Assembly: GCF_001536285.1 (NCBI RefSeq)
Contig: NZ_FAOZ01000033.1
Span: 1 to 64,000, forward strand
DNA from: Parafrankia irregularis
GTDB lineage: Bacteria; Actinomycetota; Actinomycetes; Frankiales; Frankiaceae
DNA: 64,000 nucleotides
Direction of reading: 5' to 3'
Shown: positions 36,475 to 45,988 of the stretch, piece after piece
How the letters are laid out: each line of letters starts with the position of its first letter
Numbering within the stretch: position 1 is the stretch's first letter
Notes under the pieces: generated by a model
Database searches by the model: none
Told to the model about the DNA's origin: nothing
Seen by the model: the letters and a program-made list of their open reading frames with translations, nothing else
Translations under genes and position numbers: made by a program

Positions 36475-37737
36475 ATGAGCGGGAGCCCGCCCGCCGCGAG
36501 CTGGCTGGGGATTCCGGCCGGCAGCGGGTTCGGCTTGGAGAACCTGCCTTACGGCGTGTTCTCCACCGGCCGCGACAACAGGCCGCGCAGCGGCGTCGCG
36601 ATCGGCGATCAGATCCTCGATCTCACCGGTGTCACCGGTGATCCGGTGCACGGTACCGGGTCGCTGAACGCCTTCATGGCCCAGGGGCCGCGGCGGTGGC
36701 AGACCCTGCGCGCCGACCTGGTCACCTGGCTGACCGACGAGCGCCACCGCCGCCGCGTCGAGCCGCACCTCGTGCCCCGCGGCGAGGCTCGCCTTCACCT
36801 GCCGGTCGAGATCGCCGACTACGTCGACTTCTACAGTTCGCGGGACCACGCGGAGAACCTCGGCCGGATCCTCCGCCCGGGCGGTGCGCCGCTGACACCC
36901 AACTGGCTGCACATGCCCCTCGGGTACCACGGGCGCGCGGGCACCGTGGTGGTCTCGGGCACGCCGGTGACCCGGCCCCGCGGCCAGCGCAGAGGCCCCG
37001 CGGACGACACACCCGACTTCGGGCCGTCGCAGCGGCTGGACATCGAGGCGGAGATCGGGTTCGTCGTGGGGAGCCCGTCCCCGGCGGGGCGGCCGGTGGC
37101 GCTGCCGGACCTGCCCCGGCACGTGTTCGGCGTGTGTCTTCTCAACGACTGGTCGGCGCGCGACCTGCAGGCCTGGGAGTACGTGCCGCTGGGCCCCTTC
37201 CTGGGGAAGTCCTTCCTCACCTCGGTCTCCCCGTGGGTGGTGCCGCTCGCGGCGCTGGAGGCGGCCCGGATCCGGCCGCCGCGCCGGGAGGTGACGCCGC
37301 TGCCCTATCTGGACGACGCCGCGGCGGAGCCATGGGGCCTGGACATCCAGCTGGAGGTGCGGCTGAACGGGCACCTGGTCAGCCGCCCGCCCTTCAGGCT
37401 CATGTACTGGACGCCGGCCCAGCAGCTGGCGCATCTGACGGTCAACGGCGCTTCGCTGCGAACGGGCGACCTGTTCGCCTCCGGAACGGTCTCCGGCCCG
37501 GCCCGGCACCAGAGTGGGTCGTTCATCGAGCTGTCATGGGGTGGCCGGGAACCGCTGGAGCTGCCGGACGGGTCCGTCCGGGTGTTCCTGCAGGACGGTG
37601 ACCATGTCACCATCACCGCCGTCGCCCCGGGCCGCCACGGCGAAACCCTGTCGTTCGGTGAGGTCGCCGGCCGCGTTCAACCAGCCGCCGCGCTGACCTC
37701 ACAAACCGCGAGCGTGCCGGGCCCTCTGGGGGTGTAG
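36475..37737 (+). CDS. fahA: Fumarylacetoacetase
   Basis: The protein has 420 residues from ATG 36475. Family marks are clear: GLENLPYGVFSTG, YVDFYSSRDHAENLG with a metal ligand Asp, DIEAEIGFVVG with two metal-ligand Glu, LLNDWSARDLQAWEYVPLGP and FLGKSFLTSVSPW. It hydrolyses fumarylacetoacetate to fumarate and acetoacetate, ending the tyrosine route. No ribosome-binding site is visible, so translation may be coupled to hmgA through the repeated start region. Confidence 0.96.
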   Translation: MSGSPPAASWLGIPAGSGFGLENLPYGVFSTGRDNRPRSGVAIGDQILDLTGVTGDPVHGTGSLNAFMAQGPRRWQTLRADLVTWLTDERHRRRVEPHLVPRGEARLHLPVEIADYVDFYSSRDHAENLGRILRPGGAPLTPNWLHMPLGYHGRAGTVVVSGTPVTRPRGQRRGPADDTPDFGPSQRLDIEAEIGFVVGSPSPAGRPVALPDLPRHVFGVCLLNDWSARDLQAWEYVPLGPFLGKSFLTSVSPWVVPLAALEAARIRPPRREVTPLPYLDDAAAEPWGLDIQLEVRLNGHLVSRPPFRLMYWTPAQQLAHLTVNGASLRTGDLFASGTVSGPARHQSGSFIELSWGGREPLELPDGSVRVFLQDGDHVTITAVAPGRHGETLSFGEVAGRVQPAAALTSQTASVPGPLGV

Positions 37738-37971
37738 CGCTCCACTACACGCCCGAGGCCTGGTCGTTCTAGGTTTGCCAACGTGGGCGTTCCGGCGGGA
37801 GGGAATGCCTGCCCGAGCAGGTGCGGGACGCGCCGGGGAGGTAATGCAGTTGTCCACGACAGGTCACCCGAAAAACGTCCGTGTGTCCGCCGAGAACACC
37901 GCCCGGATGGACGGCCGCGGGTACGTGTACTTCACCATGGAAAACGCGGATCAACACCGCCGCTGATCGTC

Positions 37972-38409
37972 GTGTTCTCCGCTGTTAATCCACAGGACGC
38001 GGCAGTGCTTGACCACATCGAGCTCGACGCGTCATTCCACGTCGCGCTGGCCGTGGTGGCGGTCGCGGTGGCGCTGGTCGGTACCTGGCTCCTCGTCCGC
38101 CTGCTGCTCCTCCCGCTGCGCCGGCTGCTGCGACGGCGGCGTGGGGCGGCAACTTCCCGCTCCGAGCTGCTGGGGCGGTTGTGCGTCATCCGCACCGGCC
38201 GAGTGGGGCCCGAGTTCGGTCAGGCGGAGGTCAGGGCCGACGACGGCTCGTCCGTGCTGGTCCAGGTGCGACATCCCGAGAACAACCCGCTGCTGCGGGC
38301 TGGCAGCTCCGCCGTGATCTACAGCTATGACGCCGCCCGCGAGATCTTCTGGGTGAGTCCGCTGGACTTCATCCGCGAACTGGACCGCGACCACCCCGCC
38401 GTCGAGTGA
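37972..38409 (+). CDS. OB-fold membrane protein (NfeD/YuaF/YqiJ-like), flotillin partner
   Basis: GTG at 37972 is chosen; the frame is open further upstream but with poor protein character. The product has 145 residues. A TM helix (VALAVVAVAVALVGTWLLVRLLLLP) is followed by an Arg-rich cytoplasmic stretch and a C-terminal OB-like domain (GRLCVIRTGRVGPEFGQAEV ... VLVQVRHPENNPL). Proteins of this type sit next to flotillin genes and are thought to act with them in the membrane. It lies 21 bp before the flotillin gene. Confidence 0.8.
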   Translation: MFSAVNPQDAAVLDHIELDASFHVALAVVAVAVALVGTWLLVRLLLLPLRRLLRRRRGAATSRSELLGRLCVIRTGRVGPEFGQAEVRADDGSSVLVQVRHPENNPLLRAGSSAVIYSYDAAREIFWVSPLDFIRELDRDHPAVE

Positions 38410-38430
38410 GAGCGTAGAAAAGGAAAGCGC

Positions 38431-40533
38431 ATGAGCCTCATCACCATCCTCCTGGGCGTGTTCTTCGGGTTGGTCATTCTTGCCGCGCTGGGTGCGGTCG
38501 TCGCGGTCAGTCGCCTGTCCCGCCAGGTGGAGCAGGGAAAAGCCCTGATCGTGTCGCGCTCCAAGAAGGTGGAGGTCACCTTCACCGGAGCGATCGTCCT
38601 GCCGATCATCAACAAGGCGGAGGTGATGGATATCTCCGTGAAGACGATCGAGATCCGGCGGACCGGCCGGGAGGGGCTGATCTGCCAGGACAACATCCGG
38701 GCCGACATCCGCATCACGTTCTTCGTCCGGGTCAACAAGACGGTCGAGGACGTCATCAAGGTGGCGCAGGCGATCGGAACCGCGCGGGCCAGTGACCAGA
38801 CGACGCTGCAGGAGCTCTTCAACGCCAAGTTCTCGGAGGCGCTGAAGACCGTCGGCAAGCAGTTCGACTTCGTCGACCTCTACACGAAGCGCGAGGAGTT
38901 CCGCGACCAGATCATCCAGGTCATCGGCACCGATCTGAACGGCTACAGCCTTGAGGACGCCGCCATCGACTTCCTCGAGCAGACCCCGATGACCCAGCTC
39001 GACCGGGACAACATCCTGGATGCCCAGGGCATCCGGAAGATCACCGAGCTGACCACCATCGAGCATGTCCGCACCAACGAGTATCAGCGCCAGGAGGAGA
39101 AGGAGATCACCCGCAAGGATGTCGAGACGCGGGAGACGATCCTCGAGCTCGAACGGCGGCAGGCCGACGCCGAGACGAAGCAGAAGCAGGAGATCGCGAC
39201 CGCGCGGGCCCGGGAGGAGGCCGAGACCGCCCGGGTGCAGGCCGAGGAACGGCTGAAGGCCACCTCCGCGGCACTGCGCGCCGACGAGCTGATCGGCATC
39301 CAGAAGGAGAACCAGGCGCGGGAGATCGCCGTCGCGGAGAAGAACAGGCAGCGGGTCATCGCCATCGAGACCGAGCGGATCGAGAAGGACCGCCAGCTCG
39401 AGGTCGTCGCCCGGGAGCGGGAGACGTCGCTGTCCCGCGCCGCCATGGACAAGGAGCTGGAGGTGCAGAAGCAGGCGGTCGCCGAAGTGGTCCGTGACCG
39501 GGTCGCGGTGGACCTGACGGTCGCCGAGCAGGAGGAGAACATCAAGCGGCTGCGGGCCGTGGAAGATGCCGAGCGCCTGCGGCAGGCCCTGGTGATCGAA
39601 GCGGAAGCCGAGGCCCAGCAGGGTCTCGTCAAGGACATCAAGGCGGCCGAGGCCGCCGAGCAGGCTGCCGTGCACAGGGCGCAGGAGGCGGTGATCCTCG
39701 CCGAGGCCCGCCAGCGGGCCGCGGACCTGGACACCCGCGCCAAGATCCAGCTCGCCCAGGGCATCCAGGCCGAGGCCGCAGCCAAGGGGCTCGCCGCGGC
39801 CGTGGTGCGGGAACGGGAGGCGGAGGCGATCGAGAAGGTCGGCCGGGCCGAGGCCGTGGTCGACCGGGAGAAGGCACTGGTCGCCGCGGCGGCGATCCGG
39901 GAGCGGCTGCGGGGTGAGGCCGACGGCCTCACCGAGAAGGCGACGGCGATGGCGGCGCTGGACGAGGCGAGCCGAGGCCACGAGGAGTACCGGCTGCGGC
40001 TGGAGGCCGAAAAGGAGATCCGGCTGGCCGGCCTCGACATCCAGCGCCGGATCGCCGAGTCCCAGGCCACGGTGCTGGCGGCCGGTCTGGAGAGCGCCGA
40101 CATCGACATCGTCGGCGGCGAGAGCATGTTCTTCGACCGGCTGCTGAGCTCGATCACCATGGGCCGCGCGGTGGACGGCTTCGTCGAGCACTCCGACGTC
40201 GTCGGGGGCCTGGCGGGCCGGTGGCTGGACGGCTCCGCCGACTTCACCGCGGATCTGACCAGGGTGCTCGGCTCGCTGGGCTCCGGTGACGTCCAGAACC
40301 TCACGGTGTCAGCACTGCTGATGCAGCTGATCAAGGGTGGTGGGCTGGACGCCGGGAAGCTGCGGGAGCTGGCGGACGCGGCCGCCGTCGCGGCGGCCCA
40401 GCCGGGGGCCACGACCACGACGACGACCACGACGCTGGAGGCCGCGACGACGTCCGCCAGGACGGCGAAGGCCGCCACCGTGGCGACGCCATCGGCCACC
40501 CGCACCACCCCCGGCCGTGGCACCACCCGCTGA
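38431..40533 (+). CDS. Flotillin/SPFH-domain protein (YqiK-like)
   Basis: The protein has 700 residues. One N-terminal membrane helix (LITILLGVFFGLVILAALGAVV) is followed by the SPFH/Band 7 domain (~40-200, with GKALIVSRSKKVEVTFTGAIVLPII and VKTIEIRRTGREGLICQDNI). A very long charged coiled coil (~210-560) rich in Glu, Arg and Ala forms the flotillin arm. The C-terminus contains a conserved hydrophobic region and a Thr/Ala-rich tail. Flotillins organise membrane microdomains as oligomeric scaffolds. GGAAAG precedes ATG 38431. It belongs to the OB-fold-flotillin-ATPase module. Confidence 0.94.
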   Translation: MSLITILLGVFFGLVILAALGAVVAVSRLSRQVEQGKALIVSRSKKVEVTFTGAIVLPIINKAEVMDISVKTIEIRRTGREGLICQDNIRADIRITFFVRVNKTVEDVIKVAQAIGTARASDQTTLQELFNAKFSEALKTVGKQFDFVDLYTKREEFRDQIIQVIGTDLNGYSLEDAAIDFLEQTPMTQLDRDNILDAQGIRKITELTTIEHVRTNEYQRQEEKEITRKDVETRETILELERRQADAETKQKQEIATARAREEAETARVQAEERLKATSAALRADELIGIQKENQAREIAVAEKNRQRVIAIETERIEKDRQLEVVARERETSLSRAAMDKELEVQKQAVAEVVRDRVAVDLTVAEQEENIKRLRAVEDAERLRQALVIEAEAEAQQGLVKDIKAAEAAEQAAVHRAQEAVILAEARQRAADLDTRAKIQLAQGIQAEAAAKGLAAAVVREREAEAIEKVGRAEAVVDREKALVAAAAIRERLRGEADGLTEKATAMAALDEASRGHEEYRLRLEAEKEIRLAGLDIQRRIAESQATVLAAGLESADIDIVGGESMFFDRLLSSITMGRAVDGFVEHSDVVGGLAGRWLDGSADFTADLTRVLGSLGSGDVQNLTVSALLMQLIKGGGLDAGKLRELADAAAVAAAQPGATTTTTTTTLEAATTSARTAKAATVATPSATRTTPGRGTTR

Positions 40534-40543
40534 GGCCGGGCGC

Positions 40544-43500
40544 GTGGACCCGGACCCGACCGACACACCCCTCTCCGCCGACCAGGGCGCTCCCGACCGC
40601 GACACCTACGAGGTGCTGCGGGCCCGGTTGGCCGAGCAGGCGGCGGAGCTGACCCGCCGGGCCGACGCCCTCAACACCCGCCGGCTGGCGGTGTTCGGCG
40701 GCAGCGGGCTCCGCCTGCTCGGCGCCGAGCAGGTCAGCACGCGACGTCCCGGTGTGGCGCAGGACGTCGTGGCGCTCGGCGAGCACCTGCTGCTCGGCTG
40801 CAACGTGCCCGCCGCGCTGCCCGCCGCCTCCGCGGCCGACGGCGAGGCGGCGGCGGGAGCGGGGGCGGGGGCGGGGGCGGTCACCGACTACTTCTCACTG
40901 CACCGCCTGGTCCGGGCCGTCGGTGGCGCCGCCACGGAGAGCGGCGCCACCCGGTTCCGGCTGGACGGCGTCAACGAGGGCGTGGCCGGGAGCCAGGGCC
41001 CGGACGTCAAAGCGGGCCCGGACGTCAAAGCGGGCCCGGACACCGAAGAGAGGCCGGACGCCGCAGACGCCCTCGGCGGGGACGAGAGCCTGGGTGCGGA
41101 CGACGCCCTGGGCGGGGACGAGAGCCCCGGCGGGGGCGCCGCGCGGGGCGGGGGCGTCCCGCCCGGCGTGCTGCGCGACCCGACGCTGCACCGTGACCTC
41201 CGCGAGCTGGTCCGGTACTACCGCGACACCCGGCTGCTGCGGCTGCGCCGCCTCGACGACAGAGTGCTCGCCGTCTTCCAGACCGGCCGCCGGCCGGAGG
41301 ACATCCGGGTGCTGCGGTGGCGGACCGGAACCGACGGCGCCGTCGACTACCTGGACAACCTCGGCGAGCGCGACCACGTGCTCCCGCCGGTGGACGACCT
41401 CGACTGGACCGCGGTCAGCCGCGACGACCACGTCCTCGGGCGCTTCCCACATGTGTCCGTCCAGGGAGCCGTGTTCGTCTCGACGGTCGGCGGGGCCCTC
41501 ACCGTCAAGACCGAGAACGACACCGAGAACCCGGACGGGATCTACCGCGAGCCCGTGGACGAGCCGCTGCAGAGCCTGGCCGACGCCGAGATCTGGCACG
41601 CCCGGGTCGGGCCGCTCGTCGTGCTGCGGATCCGGCCGTACAAGGAGACCAGGTGGCGGTACCTGGTGTTCAACACCCGCAGCGCGCGGATCGTGCGCGT
41701 CGACGGGATCGGGCAGGGGTGCCGGCGGCTGCCCGCGGAGCAGGGGATCATCTTCCCCGACGGCTACCACCTGACCACCGGTGCCGTCCGGGCCTTCGAC
41801 ACCGACATCTCCGACCTGGAGTTCGACCGGGTCATCCACGCCCCCGGCGGCGAGGACGTGCTCTACGTCTTCCACGCCCGGGCCACCGGCCGGTTCCTCC
41901 TGCTGCCCTACAACGTGATCCGTCAGGACGTCGCGACCCCGCTCACCTGCCACGGGTACGCCCTGTTCGGCGACGGCACGCTGGTGTTGCTGAGGACTCC
42001 GTCCACGCGGCCCTCCCGGGCCCACGCCGTGCAGATCTGGCAGACACCGTACGGGCACGCGGTCAGGTCCGTGACCGTGACCGGCAGCGGGCCGCTGGAG
42101 CGGATCGGCAACGCGGACCTGGTGCAGGGGATCTCGGACTGCGTCTCGGTGGCGCGCCTGGCGGCTCAGACGACGCCGTCGCGCGCCGGGCTCGACGCGC
42201 TGATCGGCGCCTGCGGGCGGGCGTTCGACCGCTACCACTGGCTGGGCGACGCGGATCTCGATGATCTGGGCGGGCCACTGGCGCAGGTCCGGGCCACCGC
42301 CGGGCAGGTGCTCGAGGAGTTCGCGACGGTCGAGGCTCTCACCGAGGCGGCCCGGGCGACGCTGGCCGACACCGCCGCCGAGATCGACACCCTGCTCCGG
42401 CGGGTCCGCGACAAGGCCCCGCAGGACGCGGGCGCGGCGGTGGCGGCACTCGCCGACCTGCGCCGGGCGCAGGGCCGCCTGGTGGCCCTGCGCGACGTCC
42501 GCTACATCGACCTGGCGCGGATCGACGTCCACGCGGCCGAGCTGGACGCCGAGATCACGGCCGCCGGCCGGCGTGCGGTGGATTTCCTGCACGGCGATGA
42601 GGCCTTCGCCGACTACCACGCCGAGACCGACCGGCTGGCCGGGCAGGCGGCGACCATCACCAGCGCCGCGGCGGCGAATCCGATCGCCGAGCGGCTCGCC
42701 GAGCAGGCAGGCGGCCTGGAGGCCGTCGTCGAGATCGTCACCGGTCTCGACATCGTCGACACCACCGTGCGCACCCACATCCTGGACCGGATCGGGGAGG
42801 TCTTCGCCGAAGCCAACCGGGTGCGGGCCATCCTGGACGCCCGCCGCGGGCAGCTGTTCGACACCGAGAGCCGGGCCGTGTTCGCGGCCGAGCTCACGCT
42901 GATCGGCCAGGCCGTCAACGCGGCGCTGGCGGTGGCCGACACACCCGAGCGCTGCGACGAGCAGCTGGGACGGCTGCTCGTCTCGCTGGAGCGACTGGAA
43001 GCGCGCTTCGGTGAATCCGACGACGCCGGCGAGCAGGTCGCGGCCCGCCGCGCGGACCTCTACGACACGTTCTCCGCCCGCCGCCAGGAACTGGTGCAGG
43101 CACGGACCCGGCGGGCCGGCCGGCGAGCCGACTCGGCCGGCCGGATCCTGGCCGGCGTCCGTCGCCGCTGCACGGACCTGCGCACCCTCGACGAGATCAA
43201 CACCTACTTCTCGACCGACCCGATGGTGACCACGCTGCACGGCATCATCGCCGAGCTGCGTTCACTCGGGGAGCCGATCCGCGCGGACGAGATCGCCGGC
43301 CGGATCGAGGCGGCGCGCCTGGACGCCCGCCGCGCCCTGCGCGACCGGGTCGACCTCTACGCGGGCGACGACGTCATCCGCCTCGGGCGTCACCTGTTCG
43401 CGATCAACACCCAGCCGCTCGACATCGCTCTCGTCCCCGACGGGGACCGGCTGGCGTTCGTGATCACCGGGACGGACTACCGCCGCCCGGTCCGTGACTC

Positions 43501-45952
43501 GTCCTTCGAGGGGACCAGGCCGTTCTGGGACGAGCCGCTGCCGTCGGAGTCGCCGCGGGTGTACCGGGCCGAGTACCTGGCCACGCGGATCCTCGCCGAC
43601 GCGGTGGCCGGTGCCGCCGGGCTTTCCGTCGCCGCGCTGGTCAAGGCGGCCGACACCGGGGACGACCTGCTTGATCTGGTGCGCAGAGTGGCCGGGAACC
43701 GCCACGACGAAGGGTACGAGCGCGGCGTCCACGACCGGGACGCCACCCGGATCCTCGCCGCGCTGGCCCAGTCCTACGCCCAGGCGGGGCTGCTGCGCTA
43801 CCCGCCGGCGGCGCGGGCCGCCGCCCAGCTGTTCTGGGCCTACGGCACCGACGTCGCGGGCCGGGTGGCCTGGGGCCGCCGGGCCGTGTCGCTGGCCCGG
43901 GCCCGGGCCGTTTTCGGCCCCGCCCACCGGCCGGGCTCGGCGGCTCTCCATCAGGGGGGCCCGGAACAGATCGGTGACCTGTGCGCCGAGCTCGCCGCCG
44001 CCGTGGCACGGTTCCTCACGGGCCCGGGCCCGGGCCCGGGGGCGGTCGCCGGCGCTGGCGACGGCAGCGGCGTTGGCCACGGTAGCGGAACTGGCCACGG
44101 CAGCGAGATTGGCAGCGGCACCGGAACTGGCGCTGGCAGTGATGTCGGCGCTGGCAACGGCTCCGGCCGCGCCGACTCCGCCAGCATCGCCAGCCTGACC
44201 GCCCTCGTCGAGCGGACCGGCGGAGTCGACCTCGTCGGGGAGTACCTGTTCGAGGAACTCGCCGGCGAGCCCACCGGATTCGTCACCGGCGCCGCCGCCC
44301 GCGAACTGCTCGCCGCCTTCCGACGAGCGCTCGGGGAGCGGGGGGCCGGCGACGGCTTCGACCACGATCTGCTCGCCTTCGACGACGATCTGGCTGCCGG
44401 GCACCAGCTCGCGACGGCCTGGCTGGGCGCGTTCCACGCGTCCCGCGCGGTCGATGCCGCAGGCCCCGAGAAGGCCGCAGGCCCCGAGAAGGCGGTGGGC
44501 CCCGGGGAAGCGATGAGCGTCGGCGAAGCGGTGAGCGCCGGGGAAGCCGTGGGTGCCGTGGGCACCGGGGCCGACCTGCCGGAGGCGGTGGCCGTGCTGG
44601 TCTGCGGCTCGCGGCTGCCCCGGCACGACTCGTCGGCCAACCTGGAAGCCAGCGTCGACGGCCTGCTCGGCAGCCACCCGCGCATCGACGGCGGGCGCCT
44701 TGAGCTACGCCTCGACGAGACACTGGCGCGCACCCGCCGGTTCCACACCGAGCGGGTCCCCGCCTACCGCGCCTACCGGCGGCAGCGGGACGAGCTGATC
44801 TCCCAGGAACGCCGGCGGCTGCGGCTGGAGGAGTACCAGGCGACTCCGCCGGGCGGCTTCGTCCGTAACCGGCTCGTCGACGAGGTCTACCTGCCGCTCG
44901 TCGGTGCGAACCTGGCCCGCCAGCTCGGGACCGCGGGCGACGGCTCGAATCCGGACCGGATGGGCCTGCTGCTGCTCGTCTCCCCACCCGGATACGGCAA
45001 GACCATGCTGATGGAATATGTGGCGAGCCGCCTCGGCCTGGTGTTCGTGAAGGTCGACGGACCCGCGCTCGGCGGCGCCGTGACCTCGCTCGACCCCGCA
45101 GCCGCACCCGACGCGGCCGCCCGCCGCGAGATCGAGAAGGTCTCCTTCGCGCTTGAGCTGGGCAGCAACGTGCTGCTCTACCTGGACGACATCCAGCACA
45201 CCGCGCCCGAGCTGCTGGAGAAGTTCGTCCCGCTGTGTGACACCCAGCGTCGGATGGACGGCGTCTGGGACGGCGCGAGCCGCACCTACGACCTGCGCGG
45301 CAAGCGCTTCGCCGTGTGCATGGCGGGCAACCCGTACACCGAGTCCGGTGGACGGTTCCGGGTGCCGGACATGCTCGCCAACCGCGCCGACGTGTGGAAC
45401 CTCGGTGACGTCCTTTCCGGCCGGGACGATCTGTTCGAGCGCAGCTATCTGGAGAACGCGGTCACGTCGAACCCGGTGCTGGCCCCGCTGGCCGGCCGTG
45501 AGCGCGCCGACCTGGAACTTCTGATCCAGATGGCCCAGGGCGACTCGGCGGCGCGGCCGGATCGGCTCAGCCATCCGTATCCGCCGGCCGAGCTGGACCA
45601 GATCCTGGCCGTGCTGCGGAAGCTGGTGCGCGTCCAGCAGGTCGTGCTCGCCGTCAACCGGGCCTACATCGCCTCGGCCGGGCAGAACGACGCGGACCGC
45701 AACGAGCCGCCCTTCCTGCTGCAGGGCTCCTACCGGAACATGAACCGGCTGGCGGAGCGGATCGTCCCGGTGATGAACGACGAGGAGCTGGACGCCCTGA
45801 TCGCCGACCACTACCTCGCCGAGGCGCAGACCCTCACCTCCGGCACGGAGGCGAACCTGCTCCGGTTCGCCGAGCTGCGCGGCGCGCTGGCCCCGGAACA
45901 GGCCGCCCGGTGGGCCGAGGTGAAGGGCCGCTACCGGCGCAGCGGGGAGTAG
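40544..45952 (+). CDS. Giant AAA ATPase ('DNA repair ATPase'-like) of the flotillin module
   Basis: GTG at 40544, 11 nt after the flotillin stop, gives 1802 residues. The N-terminal half contains a large unrecognised region, probably matching the DUF3686-type domain often named DNA repair ATPase (HLLLGCNVPAAL, LRVRPYKETRWRYLVFNTR-like segments), followed by coiled-coil helices. A C-terminal AAA module has Walker A PPGYGKTM (Pro1481-Met1488), Walker B VLLYLDDIQH and sensor-like FAVCMAGNPYTESG, resembling MoxR-type ATPases. Three low-complexity stretches (near 41000-41150, 44020-44175 and 44450-44575) interrupt it. Membrane-linked remodelling is inferred from the flotillin neighbour. Confidence 0.9.
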   Translation: MDPDPTDTPLSADQGAPDRDTYEVLRARLAEQAAELTRRADALNTRRLAVFGGSGLRLLGAEQVSTRRPGVAQDVVALGEHLLLGCNVPAALPAASAADGEAAAGAGAGAGAVTDYFSLHRLVRAVGGAATESGATRFRLDGVNEGVAGSQGPDVKAGPDVKAGPDTEERPDAADALGGDESLGADDALGGDESPGGGAARGGGVPPGVLRDPTLHRDLRELVRYYRDTRLLRLRRLDDRVLAVFQTGRRPEDIRVLRWRTGTDGAVDYLDNLGERDHVLPPVDDLDWTAVSRDDHVLGRFPHVSVQGAVFVSTVGGALTVKTENDTENPDGIYREPVDEPLQSLADAEIWHARVGPLVVLRIRPYKETRWRYLVFNTRSARIVRVDGIGQGCRRLPAEQGIIFPDGYHLTTGAVRAFDTDISDLEFDRVIHAPGGEDVLYVFHARATGRFLLLPYNVIRQDVATPLTCHGYALFGDGTLVLLRTPSTRPSRAHAVQIWQTPYGHAVRSVTVTGSGPLERIGNADLVQGISDCVSVARLAAQTTPSRAGLDALIGACGRAFDRYHWLGDADLDDLGGPLAQVRATAGQVLEEFATVEALTEAARATLADTAAEIDTLLRRVRDKAPQDAGAAVAALADLRRAQGRLVALRDVRYIDLARIDVHAAELDAEITAAGRRAVDFLHGDEAFADYHAETDRLAGQAATITSAAAANPIAERLAEQAGGLEAVVEIVTGLDIVDTTVRTHILDRIGEVFAEANRVRAILDARRGQLFDTESRAVFAAELTLIGQAVNAALAVADTPERCDEQLGRLLVSLERLEARFGESDDAGEQVAARRADLYDTFSARRQELVQARTRRAGRRADSAGRILAGVRRRCTDLRTLDEINTYFSTDPMVTTLHGIIAELRSLGEPIRADEIAGRIEAARLDARRALRDRVDLYAGDDVIRLGRHLFAINTQPLDIALVPDGDRLAFVITGTDYRRPVRDSSFEGTRPFWDEPLPSESPRVYRAEYLATRILADAVAGAAGLSVAALVKAADTGDDLLDLVRRVAGNRHDEGYERGVHDRDATRILAALAQSYAQAGLLRYPPAARAAAQLFWAYGTDVAGRVAWGRRAVSLARARAVFGPAHRPGSAALHQGGPEQIGDLCAELAAAVARFLTGPGPGPGAVAGAGDGSGVGHGSGTGHGSEIGSGTGTGAGSDVGAGNGSGRADSASIASLTALVERTGGVDLVGEYLFEELAGEPTGFVTGAAARELLAAFRRALGERGAGDGFDHDLLAFDDDLAAGHQLATAWLGAFHASRAVDAAGPEKAAGPEKAVGPGEAMSVGEAVSAGEAVGAVGTGADLPEAVAVLVCGSRLPRHDSSANLEASVDGLLGSHPRIDGGRLELRLDETLARTRRFHTERVPAYRAYRRQRDELISQERRRLRLEEYQATPPGGFVRNRLVDEVYLPLVGANLARQLGTAGDGSNPDRMGLLLLVSPPGYGKTMLMEYVASRLGLVFVKVDGPALGGAVTSLDPAAAPDAAARREIEKVSFALELGSNVLLYLDDIQHTAPELLEKFVPLCDTQRRMDGVWDGASRTYDLRGKRFAVCMAGNPYTESGGRFRVPDMLANRADVWNLGDVLSGRDDLFERSYLENAVTSNPVLAPLAGRERADLELLIQMAQGDSAARPDRLSHPYPPAELDQILAVLRKLVRVQQVVLAVNRAYIASAGQNDADRNEPPFLLQGSYRNMNRLAERIVPVMNDEELDALIADHYLAEAQTLTSGTEANLLRFAELRGALAPEQAARWAEVKGRYRRSGE

Positions 45953-45988
45953 CACCAGGTAGCACCAGGAAGTAGTGGCCGGGGGCAG

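Noticed and set aside
38032-40191. A 719-codon minus-strand frame rich in Leu/Asp/Gly
   Set aside because: It mirrors the flotillin coiled coil; the repetitive composition is the reverse image of Glu/Arg/Ala codons.
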